Origin: Argentina anserina | Taxonomy: Eukaryota; Streptophyta; Magnoliopsida; Rosales; Rosaceae | NCBI RefSeq assembly: GCF_933775445.1 | Contig: NC_065874.1 | Location: 30,388,501-30,452,500, forward strand | Length of the DNA: 64,000 bases | Direction of reading: 5' to 3' | Notes under the pieces: generated by a model | Told to the model about the DNA's origin: nothing | Database searches by the model: none | Seen by the model: the letters and a program-made list of their open reading frames with translations, nothing else | Made by a program: the position numbers and the translations under genes | Shown here: in pieces, positions 48,350-59,855 of the stretch | How the letters are laid out: each line of letters begins with the position of its first letter | How positions within the stretch are numbered: position 1 is the stretch's first letter

Positions 48350-49797
48350 TTATTCTTCAAATCTGACATCTCTATAAATGATGAAACTTTTTGTTACATG
48401 ATCATAGCATCTGTAACATTTTTGAGTAGAAGCATAAGCCAAAAAAACACATTTGATAGCCATTGGATCTAACTTATCTCTCTTATTAGACTGAATATGC
48501 ACAAAGCACACACAACCAAAAGTTCTAATATAAGATAAATCAATTTTCATGTCTTTCACCACTTCCATAGGTGATTTAAATCCCAGTACTCGACTTGGAA
48601 GTCGATTAGTCAAGTAAGTGGCAGTAAGAACACCATAAGACCAAAATCTTTTAGGAATATTCATGTGAAACATGATTGCCCTAGTTTTTTCCAAAATATC
48701 ACGATTTTTTCTTTCTGCAACCCCATTCTACTGAGGAGTTCCAACCCAACTAGTCTGATGCATAATGTCATTTGAGCTTAAGAAACTTTGCATTTTGTTG
48801 GACAAATACTCAGCACTATTATCTGATCTTAAAACCAGAATTTTAGACGAATATTGATTCTTGACCAAATTGTTAAAATCACATAACATCTTAAACACTT
48901 CACTCTTAGCTTTTAGAACATACAACCAAGTAATCCTTTTAAAATCATCAACAAATGTTACAAATATTTGAAACCATTAACATATTTCAAAACTAGACCC
49001 CAAATGTCTGAGTGAACGATTTCAAACGGATAACTGGCTCTTGACAAGGATTGAACAAAAGGTAACCCAGTGAACTTATAGTACTGACATACATCACATT
49101 GAGTATGATCATTACATGAATTAGGAAACAAAATTGACAAGATCTTGTCAGATGGATGGGCTAGCCTCTTGTGCCACAGAGGGAAGTTTGAAGCAGAACT
49201 TGAACTAACTTGAAGAGCCTTAGATGCATAAATCTCCATTAAGAAGTAATAGAGACCATTCCTAAAAACTCTTTCACCAATCATCTTCTTGGTGATAATG
49301 TCATGAAAGAACATCCTGTCTGGAGTGAAAATGACAAAGCAATGTAACAAACTAGTGATTTTCCCAACTGAGAACAATTTGAAAGGAAAGGATGACACAA
49401 ATTGAGCATCTGACTTAATGGATTTAGACAAGACTTTGATTTTTCCCTTCCCACAAACAATTGCACCTTTTCCAATTGCAACTGAGACACTAGAAGAATT
49501 TTTTTCAAAATTCTAAAGTTTGTCTAATTGGTTAGTCATATGATCAGTGTCCCCATAATCAACAATCCAACAATTATACTTATCACTCATATCCAAAGTA
49601 GTGGAAAAAACTTGTAGAATACTTGAAGTATTACTTGCACCATCATGATCTGAATCAGCTAAGAAACCAGCAAAATGACCAAGTAATGTAGTGTGCTGAC
49701 TAGAAGAAGTTGCAGTCTCACCATTTTGGTTCTTTTGTTGTATATACATGACAAAGTCATTGAGAAGAGCAGTATGATTGGTGGTGAATTCAATCAT
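48350..49797 (-). pseudogene. Copia protease and integrase, broken
   Basis: The segment right of about 49513 holds the protease end of pol, where the usual WIIDSGATDHM reads WIVDYGDTDHMT (about 49540-49575). The active-site D-S-G-A is thus D-Y-G-D and probably dead. The integrase follows: an HHCC-type zinc site (WHKRLAHPSD, then CDVC), then DDE-type blocks IVHSDIWG and LRSDNSAEYL, then TATYLTNRLPSRVL and FGCVCFVHI. Stops interrupt near 48700, 48930 and 49510. The solo LTR sits immediately upstream at 49799. Confidence 0.85.
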
Positions 49798-51575
49798 CTG
49801 ATAGGAGCACTTTGTGCGACGTTCTTAACATGTTTTTATCTCCATTTGTACTTTGTTTAGCCCTTATTGTTGTACTATTGAGTCATTGAGTCGTAATAAG
49901 AGTCTTGGGCAGTATTAGATGCATTTTTGTGCTTACATGAGTTAAAAACGCAGAATTGGTCTAGAGTCCTAGTTTGAGTATGAATCCTTGTAGGACTAGA
50001 AAACCTAGTTAGATTAGGAGTTTTCATCTTTCTAAGTTTTGGTTGCATTGGCGATATTTTGAGAGTCCTTCTGGCACTAGGAATCCTTGTTAGGCTTCGA
50101 AACCAATTATGATTTTATTTTCTTATTTTCAGATTGGATTTAAAAAATAATACTAGAGGAAAACAAAGAGAAGCCATGCACATGGAGTCCTATCATCAAC
50201 AAGTTATACAACAATTAAATAGAAGAGATAAAAAAGTGGAGATAATTAAGAGATTGAGTCCTTGCCGTGGGAAGAAGAAAAGAAGAAGGAAGAAATAAAT
50301 GTGAAGATTAATTAAGTGAAAAAAGAGAGATAGAGTCATGCATATGCAACCTAAAAGCTAGAATATGATCATTAAAAGAATAAAACATGACATGATTTAG
50401 AGAATAAAACATGACATGATTTAAGGGATTAAAACATGGAATTATAATAGGAAGAAAGAGGCAACATCAAAGTTCAAACCATGCAAGCCTACCCTCCCTC
50501 TTTTCTCTATATATACATGGCTTCACATCTCAAATAATATCACTTCTCCTTTGCATTCAAGAGCCAAACCTTTGCCAAAATACTACCTCAAACATCATTC
50601 ACCAAAACAGCAAGTCGTTCTTCCCCCTATACCAATTCCATCTCCACTGAAATCACCATTGAAGACACACCTCCAAGGTTCCTATAACGTGTGATTCTCG
50701 CAACTCATCTCCATGGATTTGTTAGTTTTTTATTTTCTACAATACTTTGTCTATGAAGATTGTAGTATGATGTTTGTGTGAGAATATTGTTTTGTATTAA
50801 GAATCGAAATTTTTAGATTAATCTATTGGATTTTTGGTTCTTTGCTGAATTGATGGTTTCCTATAATTATTGAGTTTGTATTTCTATTATTGTGTTCTAA
50901 TCATCTTTCTCATACTTTTAGATAATTTTCAGATATGTGCATATGAATTTAGTGCTTGGATGCAGTTCCTAAGATTGTGTTTGAGTGCTAGATTCATCAA
51001 CCATATTGACATAAATCGAATCATGCTTTAAGTAGGTTCGGTTTGTGTTGATTAAAGTGGTAAAAATACTGGAAATTTGCATGTGAAACCATGGTGAGTG
51101 ACGTTATACATAAAACATGTCTCTAACAAAGATTTGGTGCTTAAATGTAATCTAGTTTGATTTATACTCTAAGTGTTATTGAATTTGATTGTATGCAAAT
51201 TTAGATTATGCCCTAAGTCAATCTAAATGTTAATTGAAATCTTGCATGATTAGATGATCCACTAAGGCTCTAATTGTATTGGTGTCTAAAAAGTATGTAA
51301 TTGGTCGAATTAGAATGCATGATAGGTTCGAACTTGTAATTATGTTGTGTAATGGTAAATTTGGTTTGAGTTTGTTAAAAAGAAGTCGATCATGTAAATA
51401 GTAATTTAAGATTTATTTTAGTAGTTAATAACCAATCTCAAATCCCCCATTATTTGTTAACACTAAAAGTTTAGAGTTCCCTTCAATTCTCCAGACTGAA
51501 CAATCCATGCTTATTCTATACTAATAATTTTACAGGATTTATTATAGACGTTTTAATTAATGCTCTATCATCATC
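49794..51575 (+). mobile_element. Solo LTR, 1,772 bp, nested in the copia element
   Basis: The LTR is 49799-51570. It starts TGATAGGAGCAC and ends GCTCTATCA, so its tips form the inverted pair TGATAG/CTATCA. Exact TCATC copies at 49794-49798 and 51571-51575 give the 5-base target duplication. There is no internal domain, so it is a recombination product of a once full element. A TATA box (CTATATATAC, about 50509-50518) mid-LTR suggests plus-strand orientation. Length and the opening sequence suggest a Ty3/gypsy-type LTR, but that is a guess. It separates the copia gag from its protease. Confidence 0.88.
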
Positions 51576-51698
51576 TCATTGATAGTAGACGCAGTAGCCA
51601 CCTTTGCCTTGAAAACCATCACTAGATGATACCTTGGCCTTGTTCTTCATCTCCCTTTCTCTTTTGAACTTGACTTTTAGTTCTGGATGAAGAATCTA

Positions 51699-52515
51699 AC
51701 AAGTTTCAATGGCATGAGTGGTTGACCCACAGTGATCACACAACAATGCTTCTTTCTCTTAAACACTTTAGGTTCAGGGACTTGATGAGTAGAAACACAG
51801 GCTCTAACTTCCGGATTGGTAGCTTTAGCTTATGAGTTCATAACCTTCCTTCTTACTTATTTCATGTGAATCGTAGCACATACACTTATGAATGATGGAA
51901 GATCAGAGCTCATGAGAATGATACTTCTCAAGTCTTCATAATTTGATATCAAGCTTGCTAGGAGCTGAAACACATTGTCTTCATCAGCACGCTTGTGAAG
52001 GATAGTGGAAAAACTGTGTGAGGCCTTAATTGGTTCAGTTCATTCCACAAGATGGTGAGAGCTCCCAAGTGCTTTGAAAATGAGTTCTTATCTTGCTGAG
52101 TATCAAAAATATCATTCTTCAGTTGGAACACCCTAGTTGCGTTATTTACATTTGCATACATTTCTTTCAGAGCCTTCCAGGGAATAGCAGCAGATTCTGA
52201 GTAATTAAAGATCTGAGCAATATGGGGTTCCATTGAATTGCACAACCAGTTAATGACTTGATGATCTCTTGCTAGCCATATATCATAACCATTAGCAAGT
52301 GGCTCAGGCATGGATATAGATCCATTGATATACCCAAGTCTAAAATTGCCTCCCAGTGCAAGAATGATATCCCTTGACCATGAGTGATAGTTAACCTCAT
52401 TGAGCAAGGTAACAGTCAGGCGTTGGCTGGTGTTGACATCAGAATCGAAATTAGCAGCGGCGGATCTAGATTGGTTGTTCACATATGAAAAATCGAAATT
52501 ATCCATGAATCCCAT
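51699..52515 (-). pseudogene. Copia gag with CCHC zinc knuckle, broken
   Basis: The minus-strand frame 52515-51958 is the copia gag start. SQRLTVTLLNEVNYHSWSRD, then IWLARDHQVINWL and NATRVFQLKNDI follow the UBN2/Retrotran_gag pattern. After a frame break, the CCHC knuckle CDHCGSTTHAIETC lies at 51740-51699, followed at once by a stop. The start codon sits about 70 bases from the primer-binding site, as expected of gag. The solo LTR lies downstream. Confidence 0.85.
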
Positions 52516-52828
52516 GATGAAAATTGAATGAGTGGTTTCAAAAGAACAATAAGATGAAATATGCAGAAGCAGATGACTAATCGACCTGCTCTGATACCAT
52601 GAAGAAATTTATGAACAAGAACACAAAGAGTTTGAGAGTTGTCTCTTGATTGATATTCTCGGATTAGTTACAATTGGTGTATACAACAAGAATATATATA
52701 TATTTGAACAAAGAGAAAGAACTACCAACTATTTGAACAATTGTTGCCGAGATTAAGGCAGTAAAGCAAGGAACATGTTTCCAAGAAAAACATAAAAGCA
52801 TGACCAAACTAGAATAGTGTCTTCAACA

Positions 52829-52914
52829 TAAACGACCACAAAGGTACAAAAAATAGTCTCTGCTGATATGCAGCCCCCAATCCGAGTCACATGCTCCAAC
52901 GTCACCGTTGCCAT
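52829..52914 (-). pseudogene. Possible start of the DUF4283-like relic
   Basis: Right of the copia element, an ATG at 52914 opens a short minus-strand frame (MATVTLEHVTRIGG...) running into the insertion. A GC-rich leader with CCGCCG-type phrases lies upstream at 52915-52975. By position it may be the beginning of the relic that continues left of the copia element at 46370. The join I inferred is out of frame, so this stays tentative. Confidence 0.3.
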
Positions 52915-55060
52915 TCAAACACGATCAGATCCGCCGCTAGAAAAACCCTAGCAGAAGACCGCCGCAAGAGAGAAAAATGTGCTTCAGCAGTTAAGAAATT
53001 AGTATATGAAAATATTATATATTGTTGAACATTAGTTTGAGTGGGCAGGAGTAATTAGATTGCTACTTTGCCATCAACTCAATTTCAATTTAGAACCACA
53101 TAATATTACACTACGCTAAAGATTATTAATTTGATAGTGTCACTATAGTAATGGAGAGTCAAGATATGTTATCCAAATGGCATAAATCATCATCGCGTTC
53201 TACCATATGTTTATGATCTAGAATAAATTCCGTTTTTGAATAAGAAATATATGCAAACCACATTGTAAGATGGATACCTGGAAAAAGATTATACATAATT
53301 CATGATTCTACAACATATTGATCACACTTGGCAAAAAAATCCCAACCTGTTCATATTATATGCTACAACATATAAATGATTATATGTTATCTAATAAGTT
53401 GGATAGCGTGTGAAGTGGGACAGAATTATACATTTCTCAAATGTTTAGAAACTTTAAACAACACAAAATCTTCATGTGCTAACTGAATAATATGATATTG
53501 AACTTTTAGAAAAAATTCAGAGAACATATCTAAATATATGCTATCAAATTTTGACCTCAAATTCTTATATGAAATTTATTTTAAAATGATTTCAAGTCTC
53601 CGAGTTTTTTTTAGAGTGTTAGCTACAAATTTTTAGAAGAATTTGAGGTCAAAATCCTAAAAGATTAGTACAGGTTTCAGTGTGAAGGTGTTGAGGTCAG
53701 AAGACTAAAATGTTGGTTTTGTGTTGTTTAAAAATTGACTTCTAGTGAAACAAAGGTTGTGCTTGTATTTTACACTTTGTATTAGGAGCTTGAGACTTGA
53801 GGTGGAAATCAGCAAATGTAGGGGAACATAAGGGAACTTCTATGTTTGAACGGTTGTTATTTGTGTGTTATATGCTTGTATTACATGACTGTTTCTATGT
53901 TATAGTGAATTGTACTTATATGTTGGTCTGATAATGTTTATGTTAACATATAGGTTTGTGGGGATGGTTTGTGCTATGCATATGACACTTGGAGTGAAGA
54001 AGTTAGGATTAAACTTCTTGCGTAGTTGAGTCTATAACCTCAGCAGGTACCATGCACCCATGTATGTCCATGGTTCTTGCGCAATTAGTATAGGATGTGA
54101 AAGGGAATTCAGGACTAGTGAATGTGGAATTGACAAGATGACTAGCAAAATGGGTCATGAGAAATGGGAGGTAGTTCATGTAAATGGATACTCCAAGTCA
54201 CTCTTGTGGCAAAATTAATGGTATGTGACATGTATGCTTAGTTGTATTCGGCTATATGAACTATGTGGAGTAGATAAAAATGCATTCATATAGTTTTTAG
54301 TGTTGGATATGATCTGTTTTATTTAAATAGGATTTGCCTCCTACTGTATTATTATGCTCACCCCTTTAAACTATTGTGCACGTGAGGAATAAGATACTTA
54401 AAGTTGAAATTTTTGTTAAGAATAAGTTATTATATAACGTGTGTGTTGTTCTACTTTCATAAAATAAGACTTGATTTTAAATAGTCAACTTTATAATGTT
54501 TGTACTACTACCTTATGTAATCAAAAATAAATTTCAGTTTTGTGTATATGTGTTCTCTATTCCAATTTCTTTCATGTTCTATTATGAAAATTCATTTCGT
54601 AATGAAATATGAGTTGCCCCTAAAAAATTGATTTAACAAAAATGGGGATGTGACAAGTCAAGACGCACGATCTCCTTTTTACACTTTATAGTCTAATGTC
54701 ACTTGTTAGCATTATTAACCCGTATAACTCAAATATTCAAACAGACTAGTTAAGAGTAAGCACACATAGAACCCAAATTTCATCAGTGAGTTTTGTAATA
54801 ACTTTTTATGAACAAGATTCATCCGTGCGCATTAATGAATCAGATGACGTGAGAATTCATTACGGATGATTCAAGTCATTAAGTGTTTACTCTGTCCGTC
54901 CTAAAATCCATCTGGGTTCCGGTTTCTATTCCGGGTTCTTTTCCATTTCTCGACACAACCACAAAACAGGTTGTCTTATTGAAGATGTTTCTGTGGATGG
55001 GCTTTGGTTTCACGAAACGGCATCGGCCTATTTACTTTTGAAGCCCAAACAAAACTAGAC
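52915..55060. other. Intergenic region between the transposon cluster and CDC6
   Basis: About 2.1 kb, AT-rich. A GGGGATGTGACA phrase near 54643 recalls the ends of some gypsy LTRs, but I found no partner LTR or duplication. Otherwise nothing supported. Confidence 0.3.
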
Positions 55061-55071
55061 ACCAGCCCATA

Positions 55072-55218
55072 GCGCCAAAATGACAACTCACGCCCTACGC
55101 GCGCCAATAGGATTTTAATTTCCCGCTAAAAACTGAGCCACCCAAATCCCTATTTCCCCTTTTCAATTTCTCACTCAAATCTCCATCTCCTCTTTATACC
55201 CCCCACACTCTTTCGCGC
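55072..55218 (+). promoter_or_regulatory. CDC6 promoter with three E2F-type sites
   Basis: Three matches to the plant E2F consensus TTTSSCGC lie within 225 bases of the CDC6 ATG: TTTGGCGC on the minus strand at 55072-55079, TTTCCCGC at 55119-55126, and TTTCGCGC at 55211-55218. A TATA-like TTTATACC is at about 55193-55200. From plant cell-cycle work, E2F controls CDC6 at G1/S, so the cluster fits the gene. Occupancy is not shown by sequence. Confidence 0.65.
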
Positions 55219-55292
55219 TCTCAGAGATTAATCAACCCTCTTATTTCCCTCCAGATCTAATCTCTTACCCTAGTTTTCATCGCCGATTCACA

Positions 55293-58200
55293 ATGCCTTC
55301 CATCGCCGACGGCACCGTCGAACACCTCGAATGCACCGCCGCCGGAGATACTACGCCTCCGAGACGGAGGCTGAGATCCAACTCCTCGCCGATGAAGCTC
55401 AGCCCGATGAAGTGCAAGCGCGCCGTGATTGCTCCGTTGCGCGACTCTGAAGACGAATCGGAGAGAAGCGTCGAGGAGGAGGTCGGAGGAAGCAGCGGTG
55501 ATTTGACTCCTCAGAAAAGAAAGTTGAGGTCGGATTCGTCGTCGCCGATGAAGCCGAGGCCGGTATCGTCTCCGATGAAGTGCAAATCGGCCCGCCGGCG
55601 ACTCAGTTCTTGCACCACCACTACTGTAAATGTGAGATTTGGATTAGATAGTCAGGTTTGAGTTCAATTAACGATTGGGCAAATGGAGAGTACTTAACTT
55701 TAGCTTCATTTCTGGTTATTTGCAGGGAATTGAGAACTATTTCAGTCAGAAAAAGCCTCAGGCCTTTTGCAAACCGCCGGTCGTTGCTAAGCCGATCTGG
55801 AATCCTAGAGGCAAGAGTTGTTTAAGCAAAGTTAGATTAAATTTTTGGTGAATATGTGATTACATTGGTTTTAAATTAGCGAATTGTGTTGAATTTGTAG
55901 ATAAGGAGCAAATGAGGATAGTGAAGGAGGCATTGCACTTGTCTACGGTTCCCTCTACAGTTGCGTGCCGCGATGTCGAGCAGAAGAGGGTTTTGGAGTT
56001 CTGCAAGTCATGTATAGAGCAAGGGAAGGCTGGGAGTTTATATGTGTGCGGGTGTCCGGGGACTGGAAAATCCTTGTCCATGGAGAAAGTGAAACAGCTT
56101 TTGGTGAATTGGGCAGGAGAGGTGAGATAATTGCCTTCTATAGTTTATGTGCTCATTTTGTACAGTTGCCTAGGATATGTTTGATTTATTTTACCTAAAA
56201 TGTGTTATCACTGTCATTATGTTTATGTTGATGTAATATCATAAATCACTTCTAGATGGCTTCATTGCGTCAAGTAAGAAGTGTTTGACATTGGATTGTT
56301 TTGATTACCAGGGTGGATTTCAGGAACCGGATGTGTTGGAACTTAACTGCACATCGTTAACAAAAACTTCTGATATTTTCACCAAGGTACTTCAATTCTA
56401 GAGTAAAGACTACATTGTTAATTAATGTGGCAGATGTGCTTATCCAATTTTACCTGGCAGATACTTGCTAAACACCAACCTCAAAAGAAAGCTAAAGGCG
56501 CTACCTCCCTGCAACTCCTTCAGAAACTATATTCTCAGAAGCCTCAGTCAGATAGTACTAAGATGATGTAAGCAAATTATGTCCATCTGCAAAGCTTTAC
56601 TCTATTGCATTTCAAAAATGAACTCATGATGCTTCTTTTCTTTTCTTTACAATTTTTATGCGACCAAGAGTCTGATTGCAAGTGGTTTTTGTTTTATCAG
56701 GTTGATAATAGCCGATGAGTTGGATTACTTGATTACTAAAGACCGGGCAGTGCTCCATGACCTTTTCATGCTCACAACATACCCATTCTCGAGATGTATA
56801 CTTTTAGGTACAAACTGTAGTGATAACCAAATCCATTTCAATTTGTCTGGCACATTTCTATGTGAAGTGCTCATGTTATATTTCAATTGCAGGAGTAGCA
56901 AATGCAATTGACCTAGCTGATCGTTTTGTCCCCAAACTACAGTCATTAAATTGTGAGTTCATTTACCTAATTATGTTTTCCGACTTCTCTGCATACAAGT
57001 TTGGCAGACCTGTAATCTCTAAGTGGTATTTACTGGCGCTTGTTCTTATATATTCTTATAGGTAAGCCTATGGTTATAACATTTCGGGCATACTCTAAGG
57101 ATCAGATTCTCAAGATTCTCCAAGAGAGACTTTTGGTGAGTTTGTGCTACTTTTGACTTCCTAGTTCCTGCTAAACATGTAGAGTTTCTTTATTTGTTCA
57201 ACTCATTACTTCATTAGTGTATGCAAAAATCTTCAAATAGTTCTCATACAGAACTTGATTAAAAGATTGTCTGCTTTTCCCTTCGAGTGGAACATCTGGA
57301 TAAATGTGGATTCAGCAATTCTGCCAAAGGAAAAGAGTAGTTTAATCTAATTAGATTAATAATCTGTCATAGCTGTAAATGAGTAGAAGGTACTTATAGT
57401 TGTAGCTTACTAGTATTACTTAGCATTAACTGTGTGTCTAAATGTGTTTCCACAGGCACTACCGTACACTATTTTTCAACCACATGCATTGGAACTTTGT
57501 GCCAGAGTGAGTTTACCATGATTTATTATATTTTAGAGACCTTTCTTTGGATTTATCAATGTCATTTTCAAATGAGGTGTACTAACTGTATGAAAATGGC
57601 AGAAAGTTGCTGCTGCATCTGGAGATATGAGGAAAGCTCTTTGTATATCCAGGTTAGTGAAAGCCTAGTCATTCAAAAGCTTCACACTCAACATCATTCA
57701 TTTAACTAATATGAAACTCTTACTTGTGTTATCAAAAGCAACTTAGAAAATATAGCTTGTCTTTTGCTAAAAAAGTGTAATATGCAAAACAAGATTACTT
57801 GAAGGCGGTTTAGGGTTGTTGTAACATAGTTCTGATTAGTCCTTGAAACCTCCGGTATAGTTGAAATGACCACTCCTATCTCATTTACTGAATAGCATGG
57901 GGTAGCATTTTTCATAATGTTGACAAAAATAAAAAAACACTTACTGCTATCTTTAAGCTCTCTGTTGGGCAGAAGCCTAACCTAAATATCTTTTTTCCAG
58001 GAGCGCAATTGAGATGCTTGAAGCAGAGTTGACAGAATCTACTGACAACATAAACTCATCAACAGTAGAAAATCCATTATCTGAGCAACAGACAGTTCCA
58101 GCTCTTGCTCTGGTGAAAAAACAGGAGACTGATGTTGTAAGTACTCACTATTGTCACTATGCTTATCCATTGTAAAATTCCGATAAGTTTTGAGATTGGT

Positions 58201-59301
58201 TTGCAAAATCTCATACCTATAGGGCTATATTTGCTTCACTCTAACTCCAGGCTATTATTAGTACTAAGAGACTTAAAGTGTCAGAAGTTGGATAATGCAT
58301 ACACCCTTGTCATCATGAATCTTAGATTGCTAATGAGTTTTGGGACTGGTTGCAGGTGAGACTTGATCACATGGCTGTTGCCTTGTCAAAGACATTCAGG
58401 TCACCAGTAGTAGACACCATACAATGTCTTCCTCAACATCAACAGGTAATCCTCTTGCGAGTATATCATTCAATTTACTATTGTATGACAGGAGTATTTC
58501 AACCCCTTTTGCTAGTAACACTAGTTTCAAGCCACCAATGGAACATATTAGCAAGATATAAACTATTGGTCATTGATTAAGCCCAGGCAGCAAGTTGCCG
58601 CTATATTAACTGCTAGCTAACATTCCTTGGCTTTTTGTCAAGCTAGGTTTGTTTTCATAAATTATAGAAGATCTTATACTTGTGTTCAACTAGTGTTAAT
58701 ATGTTTCCTCATCTGCTTTGACCACAGATTATAATGTGCTCTGCTGCAAAACATTTTCGTGGTGTGAAGAAAGACACAACTATAGGAGAGGTGTGTTTTC
58801 TGGATAATATTGACCATAAATGTAATGGAAAGATGTATAAAATGTGTTACTGATCTTTTAACTTTTCAACTTATGCAGTTAAATAAATCTTACTTGGACA
58901 TCTGTAAATCGACAGCAATTCCACCAGTCGGAAGTTTTGAATTTTCAAGCATGTGTAAGGTGCTTAATGACCAGGTACGAACAGATGTTTCGTTAACACA
59001 ACTCCTCTTGATAGTACATACAAACTCACAATATGGGAAACATGTTGGTTACTGAGGCATTATCTATTTGCAGGGGCTTCTCAAACTCAGTGGTCAGTCT
59101 CGAGATATAAAATCCAAGAGGGTGACATTGAATGTGGATGAAGGGGACATCACATTTGCATTGCAGGTGAGGACACACCTCTCAGCCTCTAAGATCGTCC
59201 GCATTTCATTTGTGGCATTTTTCATACTCTATGTTTGCTTGTTGACATTTACCTTCCTTTCTTGACAGGGAATCCGATTTTTTCGAATGTGTCTTCAGTA
59301 A
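55293..59301 (+). CDS. CDC6: Replication licensing factor CDC6
   Basis: Sixteen exons: 55293-55655, 55726-55810, 55901-56121, 56312-56386, 56461-56567, 56701-56807, 56893-56952, 57062-57135, 57456-57506, 57603-57652, 58001-58136, 58356-58445, 58728-58790, 58879-58974, 59074-59166, 59269-59301; 567 residues. Walker A GCPGTGKS is at 200-207, Walker B LIIADE at 285-290, sensor-1 GVANAID at 320-326, sensor-2 region GDMRKAL, then a winged-helix end. The first 121 residues carry several CDK-type sites (S/T-P-x-K: SPMK four times, TPQK once). From the family, CDC6 is an AAA+ ATPase that loads MCM helicase with ORC and CDT1. The second intron needs a GC donor (55811-55812). The end of exon 1 is uncertain: a GT at 55626 would also keep frame. 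Confidence 0.92.
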
Positions 59302-59855
59302 TTATCTCCCGTTTAGAGCCAAGTACTCCCAATTTTGAGATTAAGCATTTAGAAGAGATGAGAGAAGAATAACAAAGAAAAAAAATGTAGTATAGGTTAT
59401 ACACAGGAGATGTATCTTTGTGATTGTTTGTACTAGCTGTTGTTGTAGTACATTCCTGATTATTTATACATTTGTACCAAATGAAGCAGAATAATTGTGC
59501 CAATAGAATCATATCAGTTTATGGACTATTTATTTATGGCAATTGATATCCAACATTTCATTGCTAATTGGGTTGGTAGAAAGAATGGCTTGGAAATCAT
59601 CATATTATTTTTAGTTATTTAACTTATTTTTATGTTATTCAAGATGCTTTTCCTTTTTATTTTTCTAATAAAATTTCAGGAAACATTTCTATGTTAGTAA
59701 TTTAAGAATTTATCCACAACAGTGGGCCCAAATATATAGCCCACTAGACCGTATCTCTTCTCAGAGCCAGCAGACAAGTCGACACCCCACTCAACCGACT
59801 AAAAACTGAAATTTCAAATCAGTCGAGCTGCCTCCACCTCCTCCGCCGCCCCGCC
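59302..59855. other. CDC6 to ASA intergenic region
   Basis: About 550 bases separate the CDC6 stop from the ASA start; both genes are on the plus strand. The AT-rich first 400 bases are probably the CDC6 3' UTR and spacer. The last 120 bases become CT- and CC-rich, likely the ASA leader. Nothing else is seen. Confidence 0.4.

Larger units (their letters stand above)
46371..52828 (-). mobile_element. Decayed Ty1/copia retrotransposon with a nested solo LTR
   Basis: Domains run in copia order on the minus strand: gag, zinc knuckle, protease, integrase, reverse transcriptase, RNase H. At the right, a primer-binding site for initiator tRNA-Met (minus strand TGGTATCAGAGCAGG, 52585-52599) abuts an LTR of about 229 bp, 52600-52828, which in minus orientation starts TGTTGAAGACAC and ends TTTCTTCA. 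At the left, the polypurine tract CTTGAGGGGGAG (about 46430-46441) is followed by only about 59 bases of LTR-like sequence. That stub contains two copies of a motif present once in the right LTR, so the left LTR is rearranged. Flanks GAAAC and TAAAC match at 4 of 5 bases. All reading frames contain stops. Confidence 0.75.

Noticed and set aside
54630..54670. GGGGATGTGACA phrase resembling a gypsy LTR end
   Set aside because: No matching LTR, primer-binding site or target duplication found nearby.
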